Shown: positions 17,330 to 26,564 of the stretch, piece by piece
Layout: every line of letters begins with the position of its first letter
Position numbering within the stretch: the first letter of the stretch is position 1
NCBI RefSeq assembly: GCF_000691865.1
Contig: NZ_JMIO01000012.1
Coordinates: forward strand, 1-54,310
Origin: Methanoculleus sp. MH98A
Lineage (GTDB): Archaea > Halobacteriota > Methanomicrobia > Methanomicrobiales > Methanoculleaceae
Length of the DNA stretch: 54,310 nt
Reading direction: 5' to 3'
Position numbers and translations under genes: made by a program
The notes under the pieces: generated by a model
Seen by the model: the letters and a program-made list of their open reading frames with translations, nothing else
Databases searched by the model: none
What the model was told of the DNA's origin: nothing

Positions 17330-18259
17330 TTAGTCCGTCGACGCCATCCCACCCGCGATCAGGCGCACGAGGAGCGCCTTCTGCGCGTGGAGCCGGTTCT
17401 CGGCCTGGTCCCAGACGATGCTCTGCGGCCCCTCCATCACCTCGTCGGTGATCTCCTCGCCCCGGTGGGCGGGGAGGCAGTGCATCACGAGAGCGTCGGG
17501 GGACGCCTGCGCGAGGAGGCGGGAGTCTATCGTGTAGCCTTTGAGCGCCTGCAGCCGCTCGGCACGCTCCTGTTCGTCGCCCATGGAGACCCAGATGTCG
17601 GTGTAGAGGACGTCCGCGTCCCTGACCGCATCTTTTGGGTCGGTGACGATGGTGACCTTACCCCCCGCCGCCCGTGCCCGGTCGACGATCTCGTCCTTCG
17701 GCCGGTAGCGCGGGGGGCCGGCAACCGCAACCTCCATCCCGGTCAGGGCGGAGGAGAGGATCCACGAGTTGCAGACGTTGTTGCCGTCCCCGACCCACGC
17801 GAGCTTCAGGCCGTGAAGATCGCCGAACCGCTCGCTGAGGGTCATGATGTCGGCCAACACCTGGCAGGGGTGCAGGCGGTCGGAGAGGCCGTTGACGACC
17901 GGAACGTTCGCGTAGCGGGCGAACTCCTCGATGGTGGCGTGACTGTAGGCGCGGATCATCACCGCATCGACGTAGCGGGCAAGGACCCGTGCCGTGTCCC
18001 GGATCTCCTCGCCCCGCCCGAGCTGCATGTCCTGGGGATTTAAGAAGAGCGCGTGGCCGCCGAGATCGGACATCCCCACCTCGAACGAGACCCGGGTGCG
18101 GGTGGACGCCTTCTCGAAGATCATCCCGAGGCTCTTGCCCCTCAGGAATTCGTGCGCGGTTCCCGCGGACTTCAGTCTCTTCAGGCGCACTGCGTCGGCA
18201 ACGATGCTCTCGAGTTCGTACTCGTCGATATCGAGGAGCGAGAGAAAATCCTTCTTCAT
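17330..18259 (-). CDS. argF: Ornithine carbamoyltransferase
   Basis: ArgF transfers the carbamoyl group from carbamoyl phosphate to ornithine, giving citrulline for ArgG. The 309-residue protein has the carbamoyl-phosphate site STRTR at residues 52-56, HPCQ near 135, and the ornithine-side HCLPAHRG near 270, all intact. The start at 18259 is chosen over the upstream in-frame ATG because GGGAGAT precedes it and homology begins at MKKDFLSL. The ATG overlaps the purD stop in an ATGA, so it is the last gene of a translationally coupled carS-pyrE-purD-argF operon. Confidence 0.96.
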   Translation of the reverse strand: MKKDFLSLLDIDEYELESIVADAVRLKRLKSAGTAHEFLRGKSLGMIFEKASTRTRVSFEVGMSDLGGHALFLNPQDMQLGRGEEIRDTARVLARYVDAVMIRAYSHATIEEFARYANVPVVNGLSDRLHPCQVLADIMTLSERFGDLHGLKLAWVGDGNNVCNSWILSSALTGMEVAVAGPPRYRPKDEIVDRARAAGGKVTIVTDPKDAVRDADVLYTDIWVSMGDEQERAERLQALKGYTIDSRLLAQASPDALVMHCLPAHRGEEITDEVMEGPQSIVWDQAENRLHAQKALLVRLIAGGMASTD

Positions 18260-19551
18260 AAAATCTCCCTCATGTGACGGCACCTTTTCTCGAGGATCTC
18301 GGGTGTGCCGATGTCCCTGCGGTGAAAAACGCTTCCCGAGACGGAAGATGCCGCTTTCTCGGCTATCGCCTCGGCCTCCTCGAGCGTCTCGCCCCTCCCG
18401 ACGAACGCGAGCGTCCGCGACGTCAGGGTATGGAGCGTCCCGTTTTGCTCCTCGACGCTTGCGTAATACAGCAGGGCGTCGCCGTAGTCGCCGAGGGTGA
18501 GCGGTTCGTTCGCCCTTGGCGCCTCCGGGTAGCCCTCGGGGACGAGGTACTTGCAGACCGTCGCCTTGTTCGCGAACCGGACGTGCGACGGCGCAAGATC
18601 GCCCGCGATGATGTGGCCGACGATCCCGGCAAAGTCCGATTCCAGGAGCGAGAGAACGTTCATGGCCTCGGGGTCACCGAAGCGGGCGTTGAACTCGATG
18701 ACTTTCGGGCCTTCGCGGGTGTTCATGAACTGGCCGTAGAGGATCCCCCGGTAGGGCGTCCCCTCGGCCCGCATGGCCGCGACCGTGTCTGTCATGATCC
18801 GGAGGGCTTTCTCGTAGTCCCGACGGGAGACGAAGGGGAGCATGTGATCTTCCAGGGAGTAGGAGCCCATGCCGCCGGTGTTCGGTCCCACGTCCCCTTC
18901 GTATGCACGCTTGTGGTCCTGCACGAGCGGCATGGGCACCAGGTGCTCGCCGTCGACGAACGCCTGGAGGGTAAACTCCTCCCCCACGAGCCGCTCTTCC
19001 AGGACGACGCTCCCCCCGATCTCCCGGGCATACTCGACCGCCCCCGCCACATCGACGTGCTCGCCCATGATTCGCACGCCCTTCCCGCCGGTGAGCCCGA
19101 TCGGCTTGACCGCGAGGTCGCCGTCGTAGGACTCGATGAACCGCCGTGCCTCCTCCGGGTCGCGGCAGACCCGGTACTCAGGGCACCCCGCGATTCCGTG
19201 CCGTTCCATCAGCCGGCGGCAGAACGCCTTGTCCGTCTCGATCCGGGCCGCGGCACGCGTCGGCCCGAGAGACGGTATCCCCGCCGTCTCAAGGTGGTCG
19301 ACGATGCCCGCCTCAAGGGGGGCCTCCGGTCCGATGACTGCGGCGTCAACTCCGCAATTGGTGGCGAATGGTAGTATTTTCTCGATATTGGTCTCTTTTT
19401 CGAGGAGCACCCGCTCCGCGAGCCGGGCAATTCCCGGGTTCTTGCGTGCCATGACAGAAAAAATCTTCGTGTCGCTGTTGCAGGAAAGCGCCCTGGTGAT
19501 CGCATGCTCCCTGCCACCACCGCCTACAACGAGTACTTTCATATCCATCAT
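18256..19551 (-). CDS. purD: Phosphoribosylamine-glycine ligase
   Basis: PurD ligates glycine to phosphoribosylamine using ATP in de novo purine synthesis. The 431-residue protein begins with the dinucleotide-like [12 protein letters not shown] (6-17) and has an ATP-grasp domain with [13 protein letters not shown] near 148, [11 protein letters not shown] near 220 and [12 protein letters not shown] near 285. The start may be at 19551 or at the ATG nine bases later (19542), since MMDM offers three closely spaced starts. It is 23 bp downstream of pyrE and overlaps argF by 4 bp. The mixture of purine, pyrimidine, arginine and lipid genes in one operon is notable, but each member is clear. Confidence 0.96.
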   Translation of the reverse strand: MMDMKVLVVGGGGREHAITRALSCNSDTKIFSVMARKNPGIARLAERVLLEKETNIEKILPFATNCGVDAAVIGPEAPLEAGIVDHLETAGIPSLGPTRAAARIETDKAFCRRLMERHGIAGCPEYRVCRDPEEARRFIESYDGDLAVKPIGLTGGKGVRIMGEHVDVAGAVEYAREIGGSVVLEERLVGEEFTLQAFVDGEHLVPMPLVQDHKRAYEGDVGPNTGGMGSYSLEDHMLPFVSRRDYEKALRIMTDTVAAMRAEGTPYRGILYGQFMNTREGPKVIEFNARFGDPEAMNVLSLLESDFAGIVGHIIAGDLAPSHVRFANKATVCKYLVPEGYPEAPRANEPLTLGDYGDALLYYASVEEQNGTLHTLTSRTLAFVGRGETLEEAEAIAEKAASSVSGSVFHRRDIGTPEILEKRCRHMREIL

Positions 19552-19574
19552 ATTTGCCCGCTCTTAAAAAATGT

Positions 19575-20087
19575 TTATCCGTCCAGCAGTTCGCTGACCC
19601 GCACAAGTGCAAGAAGAGACGCGCCTTTTTCTGCAAGCGCCTCGCGAGCGCCCGCTTCCCGGTCGACGACGGTCATTACCCGGTCGACGTGCGCGCCCGC
19701 GGCACGAAGGGCCTCAAGACCGTAGAGGGCGCTCCCCCCTGATGTGGTCACATCCTCGACCAGCAGCACGTTTTTCCCGGTAACATCGCCGATGATCGTC
19801 CCGGATTTTCCGTGACCCTTCTCCTCCTTCCTGATGATGGCATACGGCCGGCCGCTCGCGAGCGAGACGGCGACGGCGATCGGTACGGCACCGACCGCTA
19901 CGCCGGCAACCATCTCGAAATCTTCCCTTTCGGCAATGGCTTTCCCGATCTCCCTGAGGATGGCGGGGTTCGTTGTCGCAGCTTTTATGTCGATGTAGTA
20001 AGAACTCTGGGCTCCCGAGGCGAGGACGAACTCCCCAAACTCGATAGCCCCACACTCAAGCAACAGTGTCGCGATTGGGTTTACCAT
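19575..20087 (-). CDS. pyrE: Orotate phosphoribosyltransferase
   Basis: PyrE condenses orotate with PRPP to give OMP in pyrimidine synthesis. The 170-residue protein has the PRPP-binding signature VLLVEDVTTSGGSA near 110-123, a flexible loop with RKEEKGHGKSGTI carrying catalytic lysines near 87-99, and an N-terminal SGAQSSYYID orotate-binding segment. The length is normal for archaeal PyrE. Its start overlaps the end of carS by 7 bp, so translation is likely coupled. No OMP decarboxylase gene is in the window. Confidence 0.95.
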   Translation of the reverse strand: MVNPIATLLLECGAIEFGEFVLASGAQSSYYIDIKAATTNPAILREIGKAIAEREDFEMVAGVAVGAVPIAVAVSLASGRPYAIIRKEEKGHGKSGTIIGDVTGKNVLLVEDVTTSGGSALYGLEALRAAGAHVDRVMTVVDREAGAREALAEKGASLLALVRVSELLDG

Positions 20088-20644
20088 GGTACCTCTTTAA
20101 CTCCGATGTAATAACCGATAATATTCACCACCCGGTGCAGGAGAGGCGTCATGACGATGATCCAGACTGCGATGGGTAAGGTGATGGTTCCGAACAACCA
20201 CTGGGGGTCGAAGATGAGCATCAGCAGGAAGGAACCGGCGACCAGGTCGTACTGGTCGGCCAGGAACCAGGATTCACCCCGACCCTTGCCCAGTCTCCGC
20301 TTCAGGAAACTTTTTGCGAGATCACCGAGGAGCGCGCCGGTTGCAAGGAGGGTGACGGAGAGGAACGTCTGCTGGGGGAGAGCACCCAGGCAGAACGCGG
20401 CAGCCGCCCAGATCTCGATGAGACCCACCAGCACCCCCGAGAGGACGCCACCGAAGAATCCCCGGTACGTCTTTCCGTCGCCGAAGATCCTTCTCCCGTC
20501 GGAGAACGTCCGCCCGAGATCGATGGGCGTCCCGCCGCCGAAGAGTGCAGCCGCCGAATTCGGCACGTATGCCGGAATCATGATCCACAGTGCCGCGAGC
20601 CCGGAAAAAATCCAGTAGCCGATGTCTGTACTGATAACTGTCAA
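20081..20644 (-). CDS. carS: CDP-archaeol synthase
   Basis: CarS activates digeranylgeranylglyceryl phosphate with CTP to form CDP-archaeol, the branch point to archaeal polar lipids. The 187-residue protein is strongly hydrophobic with about five membrane segments. It carries the family's central cytoplasmic signature, GDGKTYRGFFGG (about 56-67) and GDLAKSFLKRRLG (about 107-119), plus ADQYDLVAGS. It heads an operon with pyrE, which leads to the CTP it uses. A TATA box only about 20-25 bp upstream suggests a leaderless message. The divergent neighbour is a probable tetraether lipid synthase, an enzyme acting further along the same lipid pathway. Confidence 0.93.
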   Translation of the reverse strand: MTVISTDIGYWIFSGLAALWIMIPAYVPNSAAALFGGGTPIDLGRTFSDGRRIFGDGKTYRGFFGGVLSGVLVGLIEIWAAAAFCLGALPQQTFLSVTLLATGALLGDLAKSFLKRRLGKGRGESWFLADQYDLVAGSFLLMLIFDPQWLFGTITLPIAVWIIVMTPLLHRVVNIIGYYIGVKEVPW

Positions 20645-20659
20645 TATTCAGTACAATCA

Positions 20660-20672
20660 GTAAATATAAAGA
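20660..20672. promoter_or_regulatory. Shared bidirectional TATA element of carS and the Tes-like gene
   Basis: TAAATATAAAG on the plus strand reads CTTTATATTTA on the minus strand, so both strands offer a good box A. On the minus side it lies about 23 bp from the carS ATG, predicting a leaderless transcript. On the plus side it predicts initiation near 20690, just ahead of the preferred start of the Tes-like gene and downstream of the GTG at 20678. Whether one TBP site serves both directions is inference. Confidence 0.5.
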
Positions 20673-20722
20673 TTAAAGTGTCGAAACATGAGATACGAAT
20701 GAAAGGTGGGCACGGTGAGAGA

Positions 20723-22192
20723 ATGCTGATAAAAAAGACGAAGAGCCTCTGCCCAACATGCGGTCGCGTGCTCGATGCCGATATCGTTGAGGAGGGGGGG
20801 GAGGTCTGGCTGGTCCGTACCTGCCCCGAACACGGCGCGTACCGGGGCCTCTACTGGTCCGATGCAGAGATGTACCGGAGATTCGATGCTTACGAGCGTA
20901 TCGGAAACGGGATCTCGAACCCGCAGAAGGTTGTCTCCCCGGCAGGATGCCCGAACGACTGCGGCATCTGTGAAAACCACCGGTCGACGACGCTGCTCGC
21001 GAATATCGACCTGACAAACCGGTGCAACCTCAACTGCGACTTCTGCTTTGCGAACGCCAGGGCATGCGGTTACGTCTACGAACCGACGTTCGACCAGGTC
21101 ATCGGGATGCTGCGCATGTTGCGCGAGGAAAAGCCTGTACCGGCGCCTGCCGTCCAGTTCTCGGGCGGCGAGCCGACAATGCGCGATGATCTGCCCGAGA
21201 TCATCCGGAAGGCAAAAGAACTCGGGATGTCCCAGGTGCAGGTCGCGACGAACGGTATCCGGCTCGCACAGGACCCCGACTACGCCCGGCAGCTCAAAGA
21301 GGCCGGGCTCTCCACCGTCTACCTCCACTTCGATGGCGTGTCCCGCGAGACGAACTCGAAACTCGCGAGTGACTGGCGGGCAATAGAGAACTGCGAGAGG
21401 ATCGGCATGGGAGTGGTGCTGGTGCCTACGGTCATCAAGGGCAGGAACGACCACGAGGTGGGCGCCATCATCAAATACGCCGCCGAGCATATCAAGACCA
21501 TCCGGGGCGTCAACTACCAGCCGGTGGCGTTCACCGGGGCCGCAAGCGAGGATGACGTCAGGAACGAACGGATCACCATCCCCGAACTTGCGGAGCGGAT
21601 TGAGGAGCAGACGGACGGCGTGATCAAGAAGGACTACTTCTACCCGGTGCCCTGTGTCGTCCCGATCTCCGAACTCGTCGAGGCCTATACCGGTAAACCC
21701 CAGATCTCGTTCACCACGCACCAGCACTGCGGCGCAGCGACCTATGTCTTCGTCACCGACGAGGGGATGGTTCCGGTCAACAAGATGGTGGACGTCGATG
21801 CCTTCTTCGAGTCGGTCGAGAAGATGACGGCGAAACTCGCGAAAGGCGGCTCGCTCAACAAGTACGTGACCCTCGTCGAGGGGGTCAAAGACCTCTACGG
21901 CTCCACGAGGAAGGCGGAGCAGAAGAACACCGGGGAGTTCGTGAAACTGATAGCAAAGGCTCTCGTGATGCAGAACTTCGAGGCCCTGCGTGAGTTTCAC
22001 TGGAATGCCCTCTTCATCGGCACGATGCACTTCATGGACCGGTACAACTACGACCTCTCCCGGGTGCAGCGGTGCTGCATCCACTACGCGACCCCCGACG
22101 GCCGCCTGATCCCGTTCTGCACCTACAACAGCGGTCCGGTCTACCGCGAGCAGGTCTGGAAAGCCTTCGCGCAGCCCCAGAAGGACGAGTGA
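20723..22192 (+). CDS. tes: Radical SAM protein, probable tetraether lipid synthase (Tes/MJ0619 family)
   Basis: Tes enzymes join the phytanyl tails of archaeol lipids by carbon-carbon bonds to make macrocyclic and tetraether lipids. The 489-residue protein has an N-terminal metal ribbon (CPTC at 10-13, C34 in TCPEHG), an accessory cluster motif CPNDCGIC (76-83), the radical SAM motif CNLNCDFCF with C101, C105 and C108, SGGEPT near 150, and further cysteines (CVVP, HCGAATY, CCIHY). This matches what I recall of the MJ0619/MA_1486 family. The ATG at 20723 is preferred because GGTGAG lies just upstream; ATG 20699 is possible, and GTG 20678 lies before the predicted transcription start. Adjacency to carS supports a lipid role. 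Confidence 0.8.
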   Translation: MLIKKTKSLCPTCGRVLDADIVEEGGEVWLVRTCPEHGAYRGLYWSDAEMYRRFDAYERIGNGISNPQKVVSPAGCPNDCGICENHRSTTLLANIDLTNRCNLNCDFCFANARACGYVYEPTFDQVIGMLRMLREEKPVPAPAVQFSGGEPTMRDDLPEIIRKAKELGMSQVQVATNGIRLAQDPDYARQLKEAGLSTVYLHFDGVSRETNSKLASDWRAIENCERIGMGVVLVPTVIKGRNDHEVGAIIKYAAEHIKTIRGVNYQPVAFTGAASEDDVRNERITIPELAERIEEQTDGVIKKDYFYPVPCVVPISELVEAYTGKPQISFTTHQHCGAATYVFVTDEGMVPVNKMVDVDAFFESVEKMTAKLAKGGSLNKYVTLVEGVKDLYGSTRKAEQKNTGEFVKLIAKALVMQNFEALREFHWNALFIGTMHFMDRYNYDLSRVQRCCIHYATPDGRLIPFCTYNSGPVYREQVWKAFAQPQKDE

Positions 22193-22199
22193 CCGCCTG

Positions 22200-22940
22200 C
22201 CTTATACGAGACGGGGAGGAGTGACTGCTCGCTCGCACCTAACGGTGCTCAAGCTCGCTTCGCTCGCACTCCCCCCCGGCGGCTTTTTATGTGCACCCTA
22301 TCTTTTGCGCGAAGTATTGGAGATTGTAACTTCGCTGAATCTGGTGTGGGTGGGGGCTATTGATAGAGCCTTACGCGATAGAGACAGGGGGGATGCTCCT
22401 GCCGTCCTGGCAGTCGCGCTCTGGAACATCGCACTCCCCGTCGGCCCCTCTCCCGATGGCGATACCCTCACAGCCCAGTGTACGGGGAGTACCTGGAGAA
22501 GAACCATGCACGGCTGCCCACCGGGTATCGCCATGACTGCCCCCGCCCCGAGGTGTGGGGTGCGACGGGCCATAGGGCCGGAGCATGAGCACCGAAGGTG
22601 CGGAGGAGGAGGCCGAAGGCCGGGCGGGGTGGGGGTTACAGATATACCGAAGTGGTGGGTGATACCGGGAGAAACCATATGCGATAGAGACAGGGGAGGG
22701 GGGCGTGTCCCCCCTCCCCGTCAGCCCCACCCCAGTGGCGATACCCTCACGGTCCACTGCACCGGGGAGATACTGGAAATGTGATGTATGCGCCCCGAAC
22801 CATGTTTTTTCCACCGGCTATCGCCATGACTGCCCCCTTCCAGCGTGGGCGGGGGAGGGCCGGGTGGATTTCTCCCCCGATGAGGCGGGGGCAAGTTTGG
22901 CAAAGACGGGGTCATCTTCATTCATACAGCATGGACACCC
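22200..22940 (+). repeat. Intergenic mosaic repeat, copy R4 (two tandem units)
   Basis: This fills the 771-bp gap between the convergent Tes-like and AlaDH-like genes. It begins with a hairpin-array piece (GCACC-TAAC-GGTGC at about 22235, AGCTCGCTTCGCTCGC). It then carries two successive copies of the module GATGGCGATACCC...CCAGTGTA (about 22455-22483) and CAGTGGCGATACC...CCACTGCACC (22733-22762). TATCGCCATGACTGCCCCC occurs twice (22528 and 22822), and the G-run hairpin has arms GGGGAGGGGGG and CCCCCCTCCCC (22693-22719). The module order matches R3. No real ORF is present. Confidence 0.8.
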
Positions 22941-22963
22941 AATCATCTGGCCTCGTGCAAGCG

Positions 22964-23905
22964 TCACGGAAACGGCAGTTCGTATCCCCCGTCCCCGTCC
23001 CGCAGGACGAGGGCGGCGATGGCGAGGTCCTGGATGGCAAGCCCGGTGGAGTCGAAGATTGTAATGGCGTCCGGGGACGACCGCCCCTTCTTCCCGATGA
23101 CGACCTCGCCGAGGGTTCCCGCGATCCGGGCGGGGTCGTAGTACCCGGTGCCGACCGGGACGTTGACCTCGCCCGAGTGGGTTGCCTGGCCGGGATCGTC
23201 GACGAAGACCTCGGCATTCTCCAGGATCGTGGGATCCAGTTCCTGTTTGCCGGGGGCGTCCGCGCCGATCGCATTGATGTGCGTCCCTTCGTGGATCCAG
23301 TCCGCCATCACGACCGGTTTCGTCGACGGCGTCGTCGTGGTCAGCACGTCGCAGTCGCAGGCGCGCTCAAGCGAGACGCTCCGGGCATTGTAGTCGGAGT
23401 AACGCGCTGCAAAAGCCTCCGCACTCTTCTCAGTCCTGCTCCAGACCAGGATCTCCTCGATCGCGAGCGAGGCGGCCGTCGCCTCGACCTGCGCCTCCGC
23501 CTGTCGCCCGGCCCCCACGATCCCGAGGGTGACGGGGTGGCGGGGCGCGAGATACTTCGCCGCAATGGCGCCCGCCGCCCCGGTTCGCAGCGCGGTGAGT
23601 TCGGTGGCGTTGATGATCGCCGTCGGGGTACCGGTCTTTATATCGATGATGACGGTGAGCGCCATGACGGTGGGAAGGCCTCTCGTGCGGTTATGCGGGT
23701 GGACGTTGACGATTTTCACCCCGGCAATCCCCCGGGCCGGGAGGTATGCCGGCATCGTCCGGAAATCTCCGCTCTCGACGAACGTCACGTAGACCTTCGG
23801 CGGCATCTGAACATTGCCTCTCCCGTGCTCGGCAAAGGCTGCTTCAATCGCCGGGTTCACCTCGGCATACGGCGGGTATCCGGCATGAACCGGGTAATAC
23901 TTCAT
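22964..23905 (-). CDS. Ornithine cyclodeaminase/mu-crystallin family dehydrogenase, probably archaeal alanine dehydrogenase
   Basis: The family uses NAD(P) for amino-acid or imine chemistry; archaeal members include the alanine dehydrogenase first described from Archaeoglobus. The 313-residue protein has a substrate-binding N-terminal half with the lysine-containing PARGIAGVKIVNVHP segment near 60-72 and TALRTGAAGA near 105. A Rossmann motif LGIVGAGRQA follows near 127-136, then VLTTTTPSTKPVV near 190 and the Asp-containing FVDDPGQ near 245. The start is preceded by GGTGAT. Alanine dehydrogenase is preferred over ornithine cyclodeaminase from overall resemblance only; substrate needs testing. 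Confidence 0.85.
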   Translation of the reverse strand: MKYYPVHAGYPPYAEVNPAIEAAFAEHGRGNVQMPPKVYVTFVESGDFRTMPAYLPARGIAGVKIVNVHPHNRTRGLPTVMALTVIIDIKTGTPTAIINATELTALRTGAAGAIAAKYLAPRHPVTLGIVGAGRQAEAQVEATAASLAIEEILVWSRTEKSAEAFAARYSDYNARSVSLERACDCDVLTTTTPSTKPVVMADWIHEGTHINAIGADAPGKQELDPTILENAEVFVDDPGQATHSGEVNVPVGTGYYDPARIAGTLGEVVIGKKGRSSPDAITIFDSTGLAIQDLAIAALVLRDGDGGYELPFP

Positions 23906-24133
23906 AGGTCGATCACCCCGCGAAGGCAGAGCCGCCTTGCCGTTCTCCTCGATTCGATGGAGAGATGCATAGAACTACTCCGGTGGACGGAGATATCAAC
24001 TGTTTGGTGCGGGGGAATCCGGTGCGTTCATGCATGCTCCGGGAAGTCTTACAGCATGGTAGAAAAAGAGTGCGAGCGGGATTTCCCGTAAATAGGCCTC
24101 ACGTACACCGTCGGTGCGGGTCGCCGGGAGAGA

Positions 24134-24163
24134 GAGAGCGGGGGTGTTGGAACCCCGGCTCTC
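24134..24163 (-). terminator. Possible hairpin terminator of the hydrogenase-roadblock operon
   Basis: GAGAGC (24134-24139) pairs with GCTCTC (24158-24163), and GGGGT pairs with ACCCC inside it, giving an 11-bp stem with one mismatch that overlaps the stop codon at 24162. A T5 tract lies about 65 bp further on. The role as terminator is tentative. Confidence 0.3.
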
Positions 24164-24833
24164 ACTCGGGGTTCTCCTGCATCCCCCGTATCGAAAGCCG
24201 GATCAGGCCGAGATTGGCATCCGACTTCGTAAGGATGCAGAGAGAGAGGTCGCCGTAGGGCGCGATGATGAGCTTCCCTGCCGGTGTCTCGAGGATTATC
24301 TGGGAGAGGTCGCCCATCTCCATATCGCCGGTGATGCGGGTGCCGGCACGGAGCAGGTCTTCAGCGACCGCGGCTACCTGCTCGAAGTCCGCGGAGCCGA
24401 GCGACTGAAGGGCAAACCCCTCGTGGAAGACCGAGACTGCAACGACGCCCGGCTGGCGCACGATCTGGTCGAGGCAACTCGTATCCACCGACCCTATCCG
24501 GGAAGAAGGCTTTGCACCGCTCTCGCTGATCAGGCACTCCGCCTCACGGGAGGCTTCCCGGGCCGCCTCGGTTTCCTCGCCCGTGTAAGCGATGAGTTCC
24601 GAATCGAGGGACGGCCGTTCAAACAGGTAACTGTAAGCTTCGTCTCCGCTGAGCAGCAAACCTTTGCTACTGTTCTCGAACGCGGCTGCGTACGGCTTCC
24701 CGTTCTGAACCAGGACAAAACCGGTTCCTCCGGGCTCGTTGATGCGCACCGCTCCGGTGAAGTGAGGGCTGATTGAAGCAAGGGCCGAGAGAGGCCCCTG
24801 CAGTCGTCCGAGTGAGATGCCGTCGGGTAGCAT
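24162..24833 (-). CDS. Roadblock/LC7-type protein with DUF2226-like N-terminal half
   Basis: The 223-residue protein has an N-terminal half (1-85) resembling the start of DUF2226 proteins (FTGAVRINEPGGTGFVLVQNGKPYAAAFENS). The C-terminal half (about 118-215) has the roadblock/LC7 pattern: VRQPGVVAVSVFHEGFALQSLG, a helix, then GDLSQIILETPAGKLIIAPYGDLSLCILTKSDANLGLIRL. Roadblock domains are dimeric scaffolds that commonly regulate small GTPases. No GTPase gene is nearby; instead it sits at the end of a hydrogenase operon, 4 bp after a second roadblock gene. Role unknown. Confidence 0.75.
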   Translation of the reverse strand: MLPDGISLGRLQGPLSALASISPHFTGAVRINEPGGTGFVLVQNGKPYAAAFENSSKGLLLSGDEAYSYLFERPSLDSELIAYTGEETEAAREASREAECLISESGAKPSSRIGSVDTSCLDQIVRQPGVVAVSVFHEGFALQSLGSADFEQVAAVAEDLLRAGTRITGDMEMGDLSQIILETPAGKLIIAPYGDLSLCILTKSDANLGLIRLSIRGMQENPE

Positions 24834-24837
24834 CGTC

Positions 24838-25185
24838 TCACAGAGCAGCAGTTATCCGATCCCTGTTCTTCTTCAGTTCGTAGCGGATTCTCCCGACATT
24901 AACGTTCGCGTTCGCCACAATGGCGATCAGCTCGTCCTCCGAGAGCGGGGAGAGCAGGATGGGACCGTTCTCCAGTTCGATGAGCATCTGGTTCATCTCA
25001 CCCTTCCCGAGTTCGTCGCTCATGGCTTCGGACGTACCCATACCTGTCGATGCCATGGCACCCAGGGCCTCGACGTCCACGTCCCCGGCAACGACGCTCT
25101 CGATCACAAAGCCGTCCCGCCCCGCCACGACTGCGGCGGTAACCCCGTCAAGTTTCAGGAATTCTCCCAGGATCTGTTTTAGCAT
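24838..25185 (-). CDS. Roadblock/LC7 domain protein
   Basis: This 115-residue single-domain protein has the complete roadblock pattern: LKLDGVTAAVVAGRDGFVIESV, a helix ALGAMASTGMGTSEAMSDELG, then MNQMLIELENGPILLSPLSEDELIAIVANANVNVGRIRYELKK. It resembles MglB and other prokaryotic roadblock proteins. It lies 11 bp after the hydrogenase large subunit gene and 4 bp before the other roadblock gene, so it is part of the hydrogenase operon. A regulatory or assembly role for the hydrogenase, or shared signalling with the nearby MinD/DUF2226 operon, is inference. Confidence 0.85.
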   Translation of the reverse strand: MLKQILGEFLKLDGVTAAVVAGRDGFVIESVVAGDVDVEALGAMASTGMGTSEAMSDELGKGEMNQMLIELENGPILLSPLSEDELIAIVANANVNVGRIRYELKKNRDRITAAL

Positions 25186-25196
25186 GTTCTATCTCC

Positions 25197-26564
25197 TCAT
25201 GTTCTCCGAACGCATTCGATCTTGAGGGGCATCCTCCCGATTGCGTGCGTCGCGCACGAGATACAGGGATCATACGCCCTGATGATCATCTCGATGCGGT
25301 TTGCTGCCCCGTCGGTCAACGCTCCGTTCTCCACCACCCGGCGTGCCATATCCTCCACACCGCGGTCCATCCCGTAGTTGTTCTGGCAGGTCGCCACGAT
25401 CAGGTTGCACCGCTCGATGACGCCGTTTTCATCGACGGAATAGTCGTGGATCAGGGTTCCCCGGGGTGCCTCGATGAGCCCGATACCCCGGCGGTTCACG
25501 ACCGCTCCCACAGGCGTCCGGATGTCTGAGCCGGTGATGCCCGGGTCGGAGAGCAACTGGACGGCCTGCTCGCACGAGGCGAGGAACTCGATGTAGCGTG
25601 CCAGATTGTATGCGAGCGTGGCCTGGGTGACGGTGCCGAACCGCTCGCGGTACTCCGCGAGAGCAGCGTCCGCGTGCTCCGTGCCCATCTTCTGCACGAT
25701 GTTGAGCCGGGCGAGCGGCCCGACCCGGTAGTAATCGCCGCCTTTGAACCGGGCAAACTTCAGGTACGACCAGTCCTCCGAGTACTCCTCGATGAAGTTC
25801 GTGTAGTCCTGGCCCGAGAACGAACCGAGCTGACCTCCGTCCGGCCCGACCATCATAGCAGGCCCTTCGTAGGTCGAGTAGACCCCGTTGTTGGCCATGC
25901 CCAGGAAGCCGGTCGTTACGGCCCCGAACTCCATATCGACGCCGTCGAGGAGACCGCGCGCGACATCCCATCCTTCACGGGCGATTCCGAGCGCCTCGTT
26001 TGCCATGGTGAGTAGTTCCGCTTTCTTTCCTTCCGTGAGCGCCGTCGACATCCCGCCGGGCACCGCGTTAGACGGGTGGATGGGTTTGCCGCCGACCGCT
26101 TCCGTCAGACGCTGACCGAACTTCCGGACCGCGATCGCCTTCTTCGCGAGATCCGGTGAGTGACGGGCAAGCCCGATGACGTTCCGCGTCTCTGCCGGTG
26201 CGTCGTGGCCCAGGATGAAGTCCGGAGCCGCGAGCATGAAGAAGTGGAGGGCGTGGGAGTGGATGAACTGCCCGATGCTCAAGAGCTCCCGGAGTTTCTT
26301 CCCGGTTGCAGGCGGTTCGACGCCGAAGATCTGGTCGGTCGCCTTCGCTGCGGCCAGGTGGTGCGCCGAAGGGCATATCCCGCAGATGCGGGGCGTAATA
26401 CGGGGTGCTTCCTCAATCGAAGCGCCGATAAGGAACTTCTCGAACCCCCTCAGTTCCACGACCTGGAAGTGGGCCGAGTCGACCTGCCCCTGGTCGTTGA
26501 GGTAGATCCTGACGCCTGCATGACCCTCGATCCGGGTCACCGGGCTGATTGTGATCTCTTTCAT
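25197..26564 (-). CDS. [NiFe] hydrogenase large subunit, group 3 (Mvh-like)
   Basis: The large subunit holds the NiFe(CN)2CO centre that splits or makes H2. The 455-residue protein has both nickel-binding motifs intact: RICGIC with C61 and C64, and DPCISCATH with C434 and C437. A 15-residue tail after His440 should be removed by a maturation protease such as the one encoded at 30730-31206. There is no signal peptide, so it is cytoplasmic. The stop of the small-subunit gene overlaps its start in an ATGA. It resembles the F420-non-reducing (MvhA) group, but neither mvhD nor frhB accompanies it, so the electron acceptor may be the ferredoxin encoded at the head of the operon. Confidence 0.92.
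   Translation of the reverse strand: MKEITISPVTRIEGHAGVRIYLNDQGQVDSAHFQVVELRGFEKFLIGASIEEAPRITPRICGICPSAHHLAAAKATDQIFGVEPPATGKKLRELLSIGQFIHSHALHFFMLAAPDFILGHDAPAETRNVIGLARHSPDLAKKAIAVRKFGQRLTEAVGGKPIHPSNAVPGGMSTALTEGKKAELLTMANEALGIAREGWDVARGLLDGVDMEFGAVTTGFLGMANNGVYSTYEGPAMMVGPDGGQLGSFSGQDYTNFIEEYSEDWSYLKFARFKGGDYYRVGPLARLNIVQKMGTEHADAALAEYRERFGTVTQATLAYNLARYIEFLASCEQAVQLLSDPGITGSDIRTPVGAVVNRRGIGLIEAPRGTLIHDYSVDENGVIERCNLIVATCQNNYGMDRGVEDMARRVVENGALTDGAANRIEMIIRAYDPCISCATHAIGRMPLKIECVRRT

Noticed and set aside
22781-24091. 436-codon plus-strand ORF crossing R4 and the AlaDH-like gene
   Set aside because: It runs antisense through a clear dehydrogenase gene and through repeat sequence, and no domain is recognisable.
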